From: Thermohalobaculum xanthum
GTDB lineage: Bacteria; Pseudomonadota; Alphaproteobacteria; Rhodobacterales; Rhodobacteraceae
DNA length: 64,000 bases
Reading direction: 5' to 3'
Assembly (NCBI RefSeq): GCF_016623495.1
Contig: NZ_JAEHHL010000008.1
Span: forward strand, 1 to 64,000
Part shown: piece by piece, positions 54,335 to 64,000 of the stretch
Layout: the number at the start of each line of letters is the position of its first letter
How positions within the stretch are numbered: the stretch's first letter is position 1
Translations under genes and position numbers: made by a program
The notes under the pieces: generated by a model
What the model saw: only the letters and a program-made list of their open reading frames with translations
Databases searched by the model: none
What the model was told of the DNA's origin: nothing

Positions 54335-54937
54335 TCAGACCCTGCCCGCCAAGCCCACCACCGCCACCACCCCGATGGCTGCGAGGCTCACGCAAACGAA
54401 CACCGGCCAAGCGCGCCGAAACCCATGCACCTCGGCCAGACATATAGAGAGTGCAACCGCATGGGCCACGGATGCAAGACTTTGGATGAAGATTGGGGTC
54501 CATCCCCCCTCCTGGGGACTCATTCCAATGGCGAAAGTGGCAGCAAAGCCGATCGGCGCCGCGGCAAGCGCCGACCAGAACACCGCCGCGCGACTCGCTT
54601 GCCAGTCGCCGCACCCCCCTGCCGCGCGCATCGCAAGGCCCGCGATTCCTGCCACGCCATAGAGCGCGAGCGTCCGGAACAGGATCGCACCGACGAAGAG
54701 TGCCGCGACCCGTGCCGTCAACTCGTCAGGCCCAATTGCCGCCGTGGCAGGGTCGAGCCAAAGGCCCGTGACGTTCGCGAGGAACGCCACGAAGCCCGAC
54801 AGCATCGCGAGGAAAAGAAGGCGCCCCTCGCTCGGGGCCTCGGCCATGAGCGCGCGCATCGAGCCGCGGATGTCGGCCCAGAAGGTCAGGACACGCAGGG
54901 CAAGCGGCTGCCGCGATGATGCCGCGATGTCTGTCAT
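54335..54937 (-). CDS. Yip1-like membrane protein 1 of 3
   Basis: The 200-aa protein has the same pattern as its neighbour: APSEGRLLFLAMLSGFVAF, ILFRTLALYGVAGIAGLAMR, RAAVFWSALAAAPIGFAA. It lies 45 nt downstream of sufD. It is probably an inner-membrane protein; co-transcription with suf genes suggests a link to Fe-S biogenesis at the membrane, but this is inference. Confidence 0.75.
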   Translation of the reverse strand: MTDIAASSRQPLALRVLTFWADIRGSMRALMAEAPSEGRLLFLAMLSGFVAFLANVTGLWLDPATAAIGPDELTARVAALFVGAILFRTLALYGVAGIAGLAMRAAGGCGDWQASRAAVFWSALAAAPIGFAATFAIGMSPQEGGWTPIFIQSLASVAHAVALSICLAEVHGFRRAWPVFVCVSLAAIGVVAVVGLAGRV

Positions 54938-54982
54938 GCCCGGTCCTGGCCTCTCGTCAGCCTCCGCGAAGGCAGGGCCCGA

Positions 54983-56254
54983 TCAGGTCCTGCCGGCCAT
55001 CCACTTTGCAACCAGAGCGCGCATCCGCTCCTGCATCGCCTCGTCCGCGATCTCGCTGATCGCCTCGTCGACGAAGGCCGCGACCAGCATCGACTCGGCC
55101 ACCCGCTTCGGCACCCCGCGCGAGCGGAGATAGAAGAGCGCGGTCTCGTCCAGCGCACCGGTGGTCGAGCCATGGCTGCACTTCACGTCGTCGGCATAGA
55201 TCTCGAGCTCGGGCTTGGCGAGGAACTGCGCCCCCTCCTCCAGAAGGACCGACTGGCTGATCTGGTAGCCATCGGTCTTCTGCGCCCCGGCGCGCACGAA
55301 GATCTTGCCCTGGAAGATGCCGCGGGATGCGCCCGCCAGCACGTTCTTGAACACCTGCCGGCTCTCGCCGTGCTCGGCCGAATGGGTGACGAAGACGGTG
55401 TTGTCGATATGCGCGTCGCCCTTGCCCAGCACCGCCCCGGCGATGTGGCCCGAGGCATGGTCGCCGACGATGTCGATCACCACCTCGTTGCGGGTGAGCA
55501 CCCCATCCGCCGTCAGCGTGAAGGTCTTGAATTCTGCCTCCGCGCCGATGCGGGCGAAGACATGCGTCACAGCGGGCGCGCGCTCGCCAGTCTGCACGCG
55601 AACATGATGGAACGTCCCGCCATCGGCGACCTCGACCTCCATCACGCTGTTCGTGGGCACGCCCGCCTCCAGCAGCGTCAGCGAGGCCCCGGCCTCGACG
55701 CGGATGACGTGGCGCACGAGGCTCGCGCCCTCGCCGATCTGGTCGTACGAGACCAGCACCGGGCGCACCGTCGCGCCATGCGCCTGGATCGCGAGCCCCT
55801 CGGTCGCAGCGGCGGTGTTGAGGATGGCGAGCGGACGGCTCACCTTCTCCTGCGCCGCAAGCTCAAGCTGGCCGACGAGTTCGCGCACGATGCTGATGTC
55901 CTGCTTCAGCACCTCGCCGAGCGGCGCGATCGCCGCCCCGTCAAGCGCCAGGGGGTCGGAAAGATCAGCCCGCAGCCGGCCATTCACCAGCCGCACCCGC
56001 AGGGCGTCGACATCGCCGAAGACAGCGGCGGCCTGTGCCGGCGCCTCGCCCGCCTCGGCGGTCGCGATGGGCGCGGTCAGGCGCGCGGGATCGGTGAAGC
56101 GCCAGTACTCGTCGCGCCGGACGGGCGCGCCGGCCTCCAGCAGGCGGCTGCGCGCCGCCGCGCGGCGCTCGCGCACCCAGCCGGCCTCGCCCTCGGGCAG
56201 CGCCAAGGCGTGCAGCAGCGCTTCGGCCGCCTTTCTCGTCGCGTCGCTTGCCAT
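54983..56254 (-). CDS. sufD: Fe-S cluster assembly scaffold protein SufD
   Basis: The 423-aa SufB/D-family beta-helix protein has the C-terminal core GKIFVRAGAQKTDGYQISQSVLL, KPELEIYADDVKCSHGSTTGALDETALFYLRSRGV. It partners with SufB and SufC. ATG at 56254 has GAGG 9 nt upstream; an ATG three codons earlier lies 2 nt after the sufC stop without a properly spaced Shine-Dalgarno, so the downstream start is preferred. Confidence 0.95.
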   Translation of the reverse strand: MASDATRKAAEALLHALALPEGEAGWVRERRAAARSRLLEAGAPVRRDEYWRFTDPARLTAPIATAEAGEAPAQAAAVFGDVDALRVRLVNGRLRADLSDPLALDGAAIAPLGEVLKQDISIVRELVGQLELAAQEKVSRPLAILNTAAATEGLAIQAHGATVRPVLVSYDQIGEGASLVRHVIRVEAGASLTLLEAGVPTNSVMEVEVADGGTFHHVRVQTGERAPAVTHVFARIGAEAEFKTFTLTADGVLTRNEVVIDIVGDHASGHIAGAVLGKGDAHIDNTVFVTHSAEHGESRQVFKNVLAGASRGIFQGKIFVRAGAQKTDGYQISQSVLLEEGAQFLAKPELEIYADDVKCSHGSTTGALDETALFYLRSRGVPKRVAESMLVAAFVDEAISEIADEAMQERMRALVAKWMAGRT

Positions 56255-56265
56255 CCCGCGCATCC

Positions 56266-57021
<756 letters not shown>

Positions 57022-57094
57022 CCCGTTACCCTTTGTTCTTGCGGCCGTGGCCGCGCGTGTTCCCCGGCGCCCTGCCCGTACGGCAGGTGGCGCC

Positions 57095-57415
57095 TCAAAT
57101 CCCTTCCGCCACCACGGCGGTGCCCGAAGCCGACACCATCAGCATCGAGTCGCCGACCACCTCATAGTCGAGATCGACGCCCACCACCGCGTTCGCGCCC
57201 AGCCGTGCGGCGCGCTGCTCCAGCTCGCCCAGCGCCGTCTCGCGCGCATCCTGAAGCTTCGATTCATAGGCGCCCGAGCGGCCGCCCACGACATCGGTGA
57301 TCGACGCGAAGAAATCGCGAAAGACGTTCGCCCCCATGATCGCCTCGCCCACGACGATGCCGCGATAGGCGGTGATGCGGTGGCCTTCCAGCGCTCCCGT
57401 CGTCGTGAGGATCAT
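57095..57415 (-). CDS. YbjQ/UPF0145 family protein
   Basis: The 106-aa protein matches the YbjQ family (also named heavy-metal-binding domain): [65 protein letters not shown]. Members form pentamers and their function is unclear. Its ATG overlaps the upstream gene's stop by 4 nt. It lies within the SUF operon, 73 nt before sufC. Confidence 0.9.
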   Translation of the reverse strand: MILTTTGALEGHRITAYRGIVVGEAIMGANVFRDFFASITDVVGGRSGAYESKLQDARETALGELEQRAARLGANAVVGVDLDYEVVGDSMLMVSASGTAVVAEGI

Positions 57416-57690
57416 GCGTCACCCCGTTCCGTCCCGACGCGGCGCTCGCGCCGCAGCCGCTCGACCAGCCGCACCCACCCGATCATCAGGCAGCCCCACG
57501 CCACGAACAGCATGAGGCTGAAGGCGATCTCGAGCGGGAAGATCAGGCGGCTCGAAAGACCGAGCAGCGCGACCAGCGCCTCGACGGTCTCCTCGTCCTG
57601 GATCGCGAGGGCGAAGACCAGCAGATGACCCAGAACCAGCCAGCGCACGCCGTCGTCGCTGCGCAGCCGCGCCGAATGGCCAAGCCCCAT
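57412..57690 (-). CDS. Small two-helix membrane protein in the SUF operon
   Basis: The 92-aa protein has two hydrophobic segments ([14 protein letters not shown] and [23 protein letters not shown]) and a basic C-terminus. The start at 57690 is preferred because codons upstream, to an ATG at 57741, do not use the GC-ending pattern; that alternative does have a Shine-Dalgarno. It overlaps the YbjQ gene by 4 nt. The family is not recognised. Confidence 0.65.
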   Translation of the reverse strand: MGLGHSARLRSDDGVRWLVLGHLLVFALAIQDEETVEALVALLGLSSRLIFPLEIAFSLMLFVAWGCLMIGWVRLVERLRRERRVGTERGDA

Positions 57691-57769
57691 CAGGAGACCC
57701 TGCCGGTCATGCCCGTCAACGTGTCGTCCGGATCTGTACATCCCTGGCTTCTCCGCCCCCGCGCGCCCG

Positions 57770-58060
57770 TCAGCCCGCCCTCGTCGAGTGGGCGACCACG
57801 CGCTCGATCATCTTCAGGAACATGTCCTCGCCGCCCAGCCCGGTCAGGGTCTCGCCGTTCGAGCGCACCATCTCCCAGCTCTCGCGGCCCAGCGCCTGCA
57901 CGCGCACGATGCGCGCGCCCTCTTCCGCCGGGAACACGTCGAAGGCGGTCATGTCCTCGTTCGCCGCGACGCTCACCGCGTGGCCGTGCTCGCGCAGATG
58001 CTTTTCCGCACTCTCGGCAAGGCTCAGCAACGTCGCTCCTTCCTTGACATCCGTCAGCAT
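57770..58060 (-). CDS. Hypothetical protein between sufB and sufC
   Basis: The 96-aa soluble-looking protein (MLTDVKEGATLLSLAES...) contains HAVSVAANEDMTAFDVFPAEEGARIVRVQ. No known motif, cysteine or membrane helix is visible. AAAGGA lies 7 nt before the ATG and codon use is typical. Its position 113 nt after sufB suggests a role linked to Fe-S assembly, but nothing in the sequence shows what it is. Confidence 0.75.
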   Translation of the reverse strand: MLTDVKEGATLLSLAESAEKHLREHGHAVSVAANEDMTAFDVFPAEEGARIVRVQALGRESWEMVRSNGETLTGLGGEDMFLKMIERVVAHSTRAG

Positions 58061-58173
58061 GAATTCGTCCTTTCTCGTGGCGGGCCAAATCGGGGACGCC
58101 CGCAAACCCCGTTCGGCGGCGGACCGGAATGGCCCGCGCCGGTGATCGCACGCGGAAGCGCGCGGTGTTCAGA

Positions 58174-59691
<1,518 letters not shown>

Positions 59692-59847
59692 CTCGCCTCC
59701 GTCTGCAATTCCTGCGCGGCCCCGGGCCGCGGTTCCTGTGTCATGCCCCATCGCTGGGGTAGCTCTGCGCCCCCGGGCGTCAAGCCCCGGGGCCTCGTTT
59801 CGTCTGCCGCCGCCCCCAGGACCTGGTCCGGGGCCGCGGCGCAATTC

Positions 59848-61002
59848 TCAGGCGGCCCGGCTGGCGCGCCGCCGGCAAAGCGCCTCCCACGCGTCGGCGA
59901 AGGCCATCACCTCGGCCTCGGTGGTCGTCGGCCCCATCGAGACGCGGATCGCGCTCGAGGCCGTCACCTCGTCGAAGCCCATGGCCGTCAGCACCCGGCT
60001 CGCCTTCCTGACCTTGCCCGAACTGCAGGCACTGCCCGCGCTCACCGCAAAACCCGCGAGGTCAAGCGCGATCACCTGCGTCTCGCCCGCCCATCCCGGC
60101 ACCGCGAAGCACGAGGTATTGGGCAGCCTCGGCGCCTCGCGCCCGAAGATGATCAGGTCGGGCGCGATGGCCTCGAGGCGTTCCTCGAGCCGGTCACGCA
60201 GCTTCTCGACGCGATCCCAGGCCCCGGCGTCGAGATCGCGCTGCGCCGCCTCGGCCGCAGCGCCGAAACCGGCGATACCGATGACGTTCTCGGTGCCGGA
60301 GCGGCGGTTCTTCTCCTGGCCGCCGCCTGCCAAGAGCGGTTCAATCTGAATACCAGAGCGAACGATCAAGGCGCCGGCTCCCTTCGGACCACTAATCTTG
60401 TGAGAAGAGATCAGTCGAAAGTCCGCAGGGGACTCCAAATCATTCCATGTCGTCCGCTTACCAAAATACTGAACCGCGTCGACAAGCGTGCGAAAACCCG
60501 ACTCACGACCGTGAAACACGATATTGAATGCGTTCTGCTCCACCCCTGTTTCGCTATTTGCGGACTGAATGCACAGGAGCGCTTCACTCGCCAACGATGC
60601 CCCGAGAAATTCTCTCAAGTAGTCGTCGGCGGGTAGGTACCCACCATTGGCAACTGGAATCCTTACAATGGCGGCTGAAGGATGAGCGGCGACCGCCTTC
60701 TCGACACAGTCATGCTCAAAGCTGGGAAGCACAATTTGCGACCACCGTCCACGAATAACCGTGCCAGCCCCTTCCGTCGCCCCGCTGGTAAACACCACCT
60801 CATCCGGCTCGCAGCCGACCAGCGCCGCGACTTGCTCCCGCGCCTTCTCGACAATCGCGCGGGCCGCCCGGCCCTCGGCGTGAACGCTGGAGGGGTTCCC
60901 CACCTCGTCCATCGCGGCCAGCATGGCATCGCGCGCCTCCGGCCTCAGCGGCGCGGTGGCGTTCCAGTCGAGATAGACGCGGCGGCCGTCAAGACCTGTC
61001 AC
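59848..61002 (-). CDS. NifS/IscS-type cysteine desulfurase with a mosaic low-GC core
   Basis: The 384-aa group I PLP enzyme has YLDWNATAPLRPEA, FTSGATEG, ANSETGVEQ, the PLP Lys in ISSHKISGPKGAGAL, GGGQEKNRRSGTENV and the catalytic-Cys loop SAGSACSSGKVRK. It supplies sulfur with SufS or for tRNA thiolation. The ATG overlaps the iscR stop by 4 nt. Roughly 60,340-60,790, the central third, is visibly less GC-rich than the flanks, without any frame disruption. Confidence 0.93.
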   Translation of the reverse strand: MTGLDGRRVYLDWNATAPLRPEARDAMLAAMDEVGNPSSVHAEGRAARAIVEKAREQVAALVGCEPDEVVFTSGATEGAGTVIRGRWSQIVLPSFEHDCVEKAVAAHPSAAIVRIPVANGGYLPADDYLREFLGASLASEALLCIQSANSETGVEQNAFNIVFHGRESGFRTLVDAVQYFGKRTTWNDLESPADFRLISSHKISGPKGAGALIVRSGIQIEPLLAGGGQEKNRRSGTENVIGIAGFGAAAEAAQRDLDAGAWDRVEKLRDRLEERLEAIAPDLIIFGREAPRLPNTSCFAVPGWAGETQVIALDLAGFAVSAGSACSSGKVRKASRVLTAMGFDEVTASSAIRVSMGPTTTEAEVMAFADAWEALCRRRASRAA

Positions 61003-61478
61003 GCCGGCGCCTCCTCATCCAGCAGGAAGGCCGAGAAGTCGGGCACCGCGGGGCACGGTGTCAGCTTGTCCCTGATCACGTCGGCAATCGTCACCTTCGA
61101 GAGGAACACGTGGACATGAGCCGAGAGCTGTTCCCAGAGGTTGTGGGTCAGGCAGGCCTCCTTCGACTTGCCGCAGCCCATGCCCTCTTCCCACTTGCCG
61201 GCGCAGCCCATCGCGTTCAGGCGCTCGTCGACCGCGACCATGATGTCCGAGATCCGCGTCTCGCCCGGCTCCTTGGCCAGCAGGTAGCCGCCACCAGGGC
61301 CGCGCACCGATTCGACCAGCCCCGCGCGGCGCAACCGCACGAAAAGCTGCTCGAGATAGGCCAGGCTGATATCCTGCCGGGCCGAGATGTCGGCCAGCGT
61401 CACCGGCGAGGGTCCGCCGTTCAGCGCGATATCCGCCAGTGCCGTCACGGCGTAGCGTCCCTTGGTGCTGAGCTTCAT
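60999..61478 (-). CDS. iscR: Fe-S-sensing Rrf2-family regulator IscR
   Basis: The 159-aa protein has the Rrf2 winged helix (KLSTKGRYAVTALADIALN, ISLAYLEQLFVRLRRAGLVESVRGPGGGYLLAK) and the cluster-binding region MGCAGKWEEGMGCGKSKEACLTHNLW with three cysteines. It senses Fe-S status and should control this operon through the IscR-like site at 61659-61675. It is the first gene of the SUF operon. Confidence 0.95.
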   Translation of the reverse strand: MKLSTKGRYAVTALADIALNGGPSPVTLADISARQDISLAYLEQLFVRLRRAGLVESVRGPGGGYLLAKEPGETRISDIMVAVDERLNAMGCAGKWEEGMGCGKSKEACLTHNLWEQLSAHVHVFLSKVTIADVIRDKLTPCPAVPDFSAFLLDEEAPA

Positions 61479-61637
61479 CCTTCCGTCCGCCCCGGTCCTG
61501 TGGCGGCCGGGCGCCAGGATGGCGTACGACCGCGGTTGCAAGCCCGCGCGACAGGCTCCTGCCACATCCGGCAGTTGACCGCAGGCGCGCAAGTCCCTAA
61601 CTCGGACAGGCGCCCGTGCACATCGTGTCGCGGCTTC

Positions 61638-61654
61638 TTTAGAATGTTTCTAGG
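61638..61654. promoter_or_regulatory. ICE/Irr-like operator over the suf -10 element
   Basis: TTTAGAA-TGT-TTCTAGG is a near-perfect inverted repeat resembling the iron-control element bound by Irr in alphaproteobacteria (TTTAGAA-N3-TTCTAAA as I recall it). It overlaps the -10 of the iscR-suf promoter. Confidence 0.6.
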
Positions 61655-61675
61655 TTTCCTGACAGAAGAAGTCAA
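61647..61675 (-). promoter_or_regulatory. Promoter of the iscR-suf operon
   Basis: Minus-strand TTGACT (61675-61670), a 17-nt spacer and TAGAAA (61652-61647) form a good sigma70 promoter about 165 nt upstream of iscR. Both inferred operators overlap it. Confidence 0.65.
61659..61675. promoter_or_regulatory. IscR type-1-like operator over the suf -35 element
   Basis: CTGACAGAAGAAGTCAA has the GAC-N7-GTC symmetry and flanks of the IscR type 1 site (YYGACT-N5-AGTCRR), with one expected T replaced by A. It covers the -35, where a bound repressor would block polymerase. Confidence 0.55.
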
Positions 61676-61709
61676 GCAATCGGGAACCCCGCGCGAGGTA
61701 AGAGCAGGC

Positions 61710-62360
61710 ATGCCAGAGGTGATCTTCCCGGGGCCGGAGGGCCGGCTCGAAGGGCGCTACCATCCCCAGCCCGAGAAGGACGCGCCGATCGCGCTGATCC
61801 TTCATCCCCACCCCCAGTATGGCGGCACGATGAACAACCAGGTGACCTATCACCTGCATTATGCCTTCAAGGACCTCGGCTTCACTGTCCTGCGCTTCAA
61901 CTTCCGCGGCGTCGGCCGCAGCCAGGGCGAGTTCGACCAGGGCGTCGGCGAGCTGTCGGATGCGGCCGCGGCACTCGACTACCTGCAGGCGCTCAATCCG
62001 AATTCCAAGGGCTGCTGGGTCGCGGGTTTCTCGTTCGGCGCCTGGATCGGCATGCAGCTTCTGATGCGCCGGCCCGAGATCTCGGGCTTCGTCTCGGTCG
62101 CGCCGCCCGCGAACATGTACGACTTCTCGTTCCTAGCGCCCTGCCCGTCCTCGGGCCTGATCATCAACGGCGAGGCCGACCGCATCGTGCCGATGGTCGA
62201 GGTCGAGAAGCTCTCCACCAAGCTCAAGGCGCAGAAGGGCATCACCATCACCCACACCACCGTGCCCGACGCGAACCACTTCTTCGAGAAGGGCATGGAG
62301 GAGATGATCGACATCGTGAAGGGCTACGTCCATGCCCGGCTGATCGAGGGCGGGCGCTGA
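61710..62360 (+). CDS. Alpha/beta-hydrolase family protein
   Basis: The 216-aa protein has an oxyanion-side HPHPQYGGTMNN, RFNFRGVGRSQGEFD, the nucleophile elbow GFSFGAW (Ser), an Asp in INGEADRIVP and a C-terminal His in PDANHFFE. This is the small alpha/beta-hydrolase type often annotated as DUF-like dienelactone/CocE-type esterase; the substrate is unknown. It is divergent from iscR and shares the regulatory interval. Confidence 0.88.
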   Translation: MPEVIFPGPEGRLEGRYHPQPEKDAPIALILHPHPQYGGTMNNQVTYHLHYAFKDLGFTVLRFNFRGVGRSQGEFDQGVGELSDAAAALDYLQALNPNSKGCWVAGFSFGAWIGMQLLMRRPEISGFVSVAPPANMYDFSFLAPCPSSGLIINGEADRIVPMVEVEKLSTKLKAQKGITITHTTVPDANHFFEKGMEEMIDIVKGYVHARLIEGGR

Positions 62361-62438
62361 ACCGCGCGGTTCGCAACGGCCCCCGTGCATGGTAGCCTGT
62401 AAAGCCCAGCGAGGGTGGCGCCTGAAAGGGGCATCACC

Positions 62439-62651
62439 ATGGGCGACAGCGTCTACAAGATCATCGAACTCGTCGGCACAAGCACCGAGTCATGGGAAAA
62501 GGCCGCGCGCAGCGCGGTCGAGCGCGCGGCCAAGAGCCTGCGCGATCTGCGTGTCGCCGAAGTGACCGAGCAGGACCTCGTCATCAACGACGGCCGGATC
62601 GAGGCCTACCGCTGCAAGGTCAAGGTCTCGTTCAAGTTCGAAGGCAGCTGA
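62439..62651 (+). CDS. Dodecin family flavin-binding protein
   Basis: The 70-aa protein (MGDSVYKIIELVGTSTESWEKAARSAV...) matches dodecin in full. Dodecins assemble into dodecamers that sequester flavins. The ATG at 62439 gives the family start; an ATG eight codons earlier is less likely. It follows the hydrolase by 78 nt. Confidence 0.93.
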   Translation: MGDSVYKIIELVGTSTESWEKAARSAVERAAKSLRDLRVAEVTEQDLVINDGRIEAYRCKVKVSFKFEGS

Positions 62652-62689
62652 CGGCGCCGCCGCGCGCAGAGCGCGGACAAAAGCACGTC

Positions 62690-63835
62690 TCAGGGCTGCG
62701 CCAGCCGGCCGCCGCAGACCGGCGCGGCGCAGCCCGTCGTCGCGGGCGCCGAAGTCGGCAGCCCCCGCAGGACCCGCACCGCGAGCCAGGCGAAGGCCTG
62801 CGCCTCCAGCATGTCACCGTCCAGCCCGACGGCCTCGACCGGGTCGACCGGCGCGCCAAGCCGCTCGGCCAGCCAGCGCATCATCGTCGCGTTGCGCCGC
62901 CCGCCCCCACAGACCAGCCATCGCGTCGGGGGCGAGGGAAAATGCCGCGCGCCCTCTGCCACGGCCTCGACGGTCAGCATGGTCAGGCTGGCCGCCCCGT
63001 CCTCGGTCGAGAGCGCGCCGATCCGGTCGAGGACCAGCGCGAACTCGTTGCGGTCGAGCGACTTTGGCGGACGGCGCTCGAAGAACGCGCCGGCCGAGTT
63101 GAGGCCGACCGCCATCCAGTCAACCTCGCCCGCCGCAGCCGCGGCGCCGTCGCGGTCCAGCCCCTGCCCCGTGCGCCTCAGCATCCAGTCGTTGATCAGC
63201 GCATTGCCGGGCCCGGTGTCGAAGGCCAGCAGCGCGCCCTGCGCCTCGGGCGCTGGCTGCGAGGGATCGACCCAGGTCACGTTGGCGACGCCGCCGATGT
63301 TGAGGAAGGCGAGCGGCCGGTCCGCTCCGATCCGGCGCGCCAGCGCGAAATGGTAGAACGGCGCCAGCGGCGCGCCCTCGCCGCCCGCCGCCATGTCGGC
63401 CGAGCGAAAGTCCCACACGACCGGCCGGTTGAGTGCCCGCGCGAGCGTCCCGCCGTCGCCCAGTTGCCAGGTCCAGCCCGCCTCCGGGGCATGGGCGACG
63501 GTCTGGCCGTGAAAGCCGATTACATCGGGCATCCGTGCTGCGCGCGCGAGCAGCCGGACAACGGCCGCGGCGTGGTTCGCCACGACCTCGCCCTCGGCCT
63601 CGGCCAATTCGGTCGCGTGGCCCTCGCCGGCCGGGGGGCGATAGCGGCGCCAGTCGCGGAACACCAGCTCGGTGAAGGTCGTGTCGCCCGGCCGGTAGTC
63701 CATCGCGGCCGCGGGACCGAAGGCCTCGATCGTCTCGCCATCGGTCAGGACCATGGCCGCGTCCACCCCGTCCATCGAGGTGCCGCTCATCAGGCCGAGT
63801 GACCAGACGGGCCTTCCGCGCGCGACGTCCACCAT
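62690..63835 (-). CDS. anmK: Anhydro-N-acetylmuramic acid kinase
   Basis: The 381-aa kinase has the N-terminal [51 protein letters not shown] and [14 protein letters not shown]. It phosphorylates and opens anhydroMurNAc in cell-wall recycling. It is divergent from tyrS, a common arrangement. Confidence 0.96.
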   Translation of the reverse strand: MVDVARGRPVWSLGLMSGTSMDGVDAAMVLTDGETIEAFGPAAAMDYRPGDTTFTELVFRDWRRYRPPAGEGHATELAEAEGEVVANHAAAVVRLLARAARMPDVIGFHGQTVAHAPEAGWTWQLGDGGTLARALNRPVVWDFRSADMAAGGEGAPLAPFYHFALARRIGADRPLAFLNIGGVANVTWVDPSQPAPEAQGALLAFDTGPGNALINDWMLRRTGQGLDRDGAAAAAGEVDWMAVGLNSAGAFFERRPPKSLDRNEFALVLDRIGALSTEDGAASLTMLTVEAVAEGARHFPSPPTRWLVCGGGRRNATMMRWLAERLGAPVDPVEAVGLDGDMLEAQAFAWLAVRVLRGLPTSAPATTGCAAPVCGGRLAQP

Positions 63836-63894
63836 CCCCTTCCCTTTCCCGCCCCTTGGGCTATAGACAGCGCCCGAGAATAGGAGTGGCCAAG

Positions 63895-64000
63895 ATGACC
63901 TACCAGCCGAAATCCGACTTCCTGCACGCCGTCGCCGAGCGCGGCTTCCTGCAGGACTGCACCGATCTCGAGGGCCTCGACGAGGCGCTGCTGGAAGGGC
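63895..64000 (+). CDS. tyrS: Tyrosyl-tRNA synthetase, N-terminal fragment cut by the window edge
   Basis: The first 35 codons read [17 protein letters not shown]..., ending in the DEALLEG segment, the alphaproteobacterial TyrS N-terminus. A TAGGAG Shine-Dalgarno and a TATAGA -10-like word (63862-63867) precede it. It is divergent from anmK. Confidence 0.9.
   Translation, partial: MTYQPKSDFLHAVAERGFLQDCTDLEGLDEALLEG

Overview
The window is a chromosomal segment of a GC-rich alphaproteobacterium. Ribosomal protein and RNA polymerase sequences, the order tRNA-Trp/secE/nusG/rplK/rplA/rplJ/rplL/rpoB/rpoC/rpsL/rpsG/fusA/tuf, an iscR-led SUF operon and many small Rhodobacterales-type genes all fit the order Rhodobacterales; this is an inference from protein resemblance. 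No rRNA, transposase, integrase, CRISPR array or plasmid origin was seen. One tRNA (Trp, CCA) is present.

Region 1 (1-16.5 kb, minus strand) is the core transcription/translation block. Reading leftward it runs tRNA-Trp, secE, nusG, rplK, rplA, rplJ, rplL, rpoB, rpoC, a perfect terminator, a YbjN-like gene, a strong promoter, then rpsL, rpsG, fusA and the first codons of tuf.

Region 2 (16.5-27.9 kb) is mixed. It holds a lone cyclic-nucleotide-binding protein, a sulfotransferase-like protein, a tyrosine-phosphatase-like protein, a serine/alanine-glyoxylate aminotransferase, arfB with a queuosine-precursor-type transporter, an enolase-superfamily dehydratase, rpsB-tsf with promoter and terminator, a GT87 membrane protein overlapping miaA, and a secreted Gly/His-rich protein.

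Region 3 (28.0-33.3 kb) makes branched-chain amino acids. A 15-codon leader peptide containing Ile-Leu-Val-Val-Leu and a terminator hairpin precede ilvB. A sulfotransferase-like gene lies between ilvB and ilvN, then a lipoprotein gene and ilvC follow.

Region 4 (33.3-42.5 kb) has a TRIC-type membrane protein, a membrane-protein gene broken by an in-frame TAG, a GNAT acetyltransferase, an SDR lacking its catalytic Tyr and Lys, secG, a three-gene lipid-linked sugar-transfer cassette (GT39, GT2, LAB_N), a patatin lipoprotein, and pyrG with a nested inverted-repeat leader.

Region 5 (about 42.3-43.9 kb) is the only clearly foreign stretch. It is AT-rich and fused to the 3' end of pyrG. It carries one long reading frame split by a single in-frame TAA; its C-terminus has a HEPN-type R-x4-H motif. 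On the far side it abuts a 5' remnant of another gene that belongs behind a MESH1-like HD hydrolase.

Region 6 (43.9-51.6 kb) has small conserved hypotheticals, DUF2237, a Ysc84/SYLF protein, rpe, a class-I amidotransferase, a 3-hydroxyisobutyrate-dehydrogenase-like protein and a penicillin/AHL-acylase-type Ntn hydrolase.

Region 7 (51.7-61.5 kb, minus strand) is a SUF iron-sulfur operon: iscR, a NifS-type cysteine desulfurase with a low-GC mosaic core, sufB, two small genes, a YbjQ-type gene, sufC, sufD, three Yip1-like membrane proteins and sufS. Its promoter overlaps an IscR-like site at -35 and an Irr/ICE-like site at -10. The window ends with an alpha/beta hydrolase, a dodecin, anmK and the start of tyrS.
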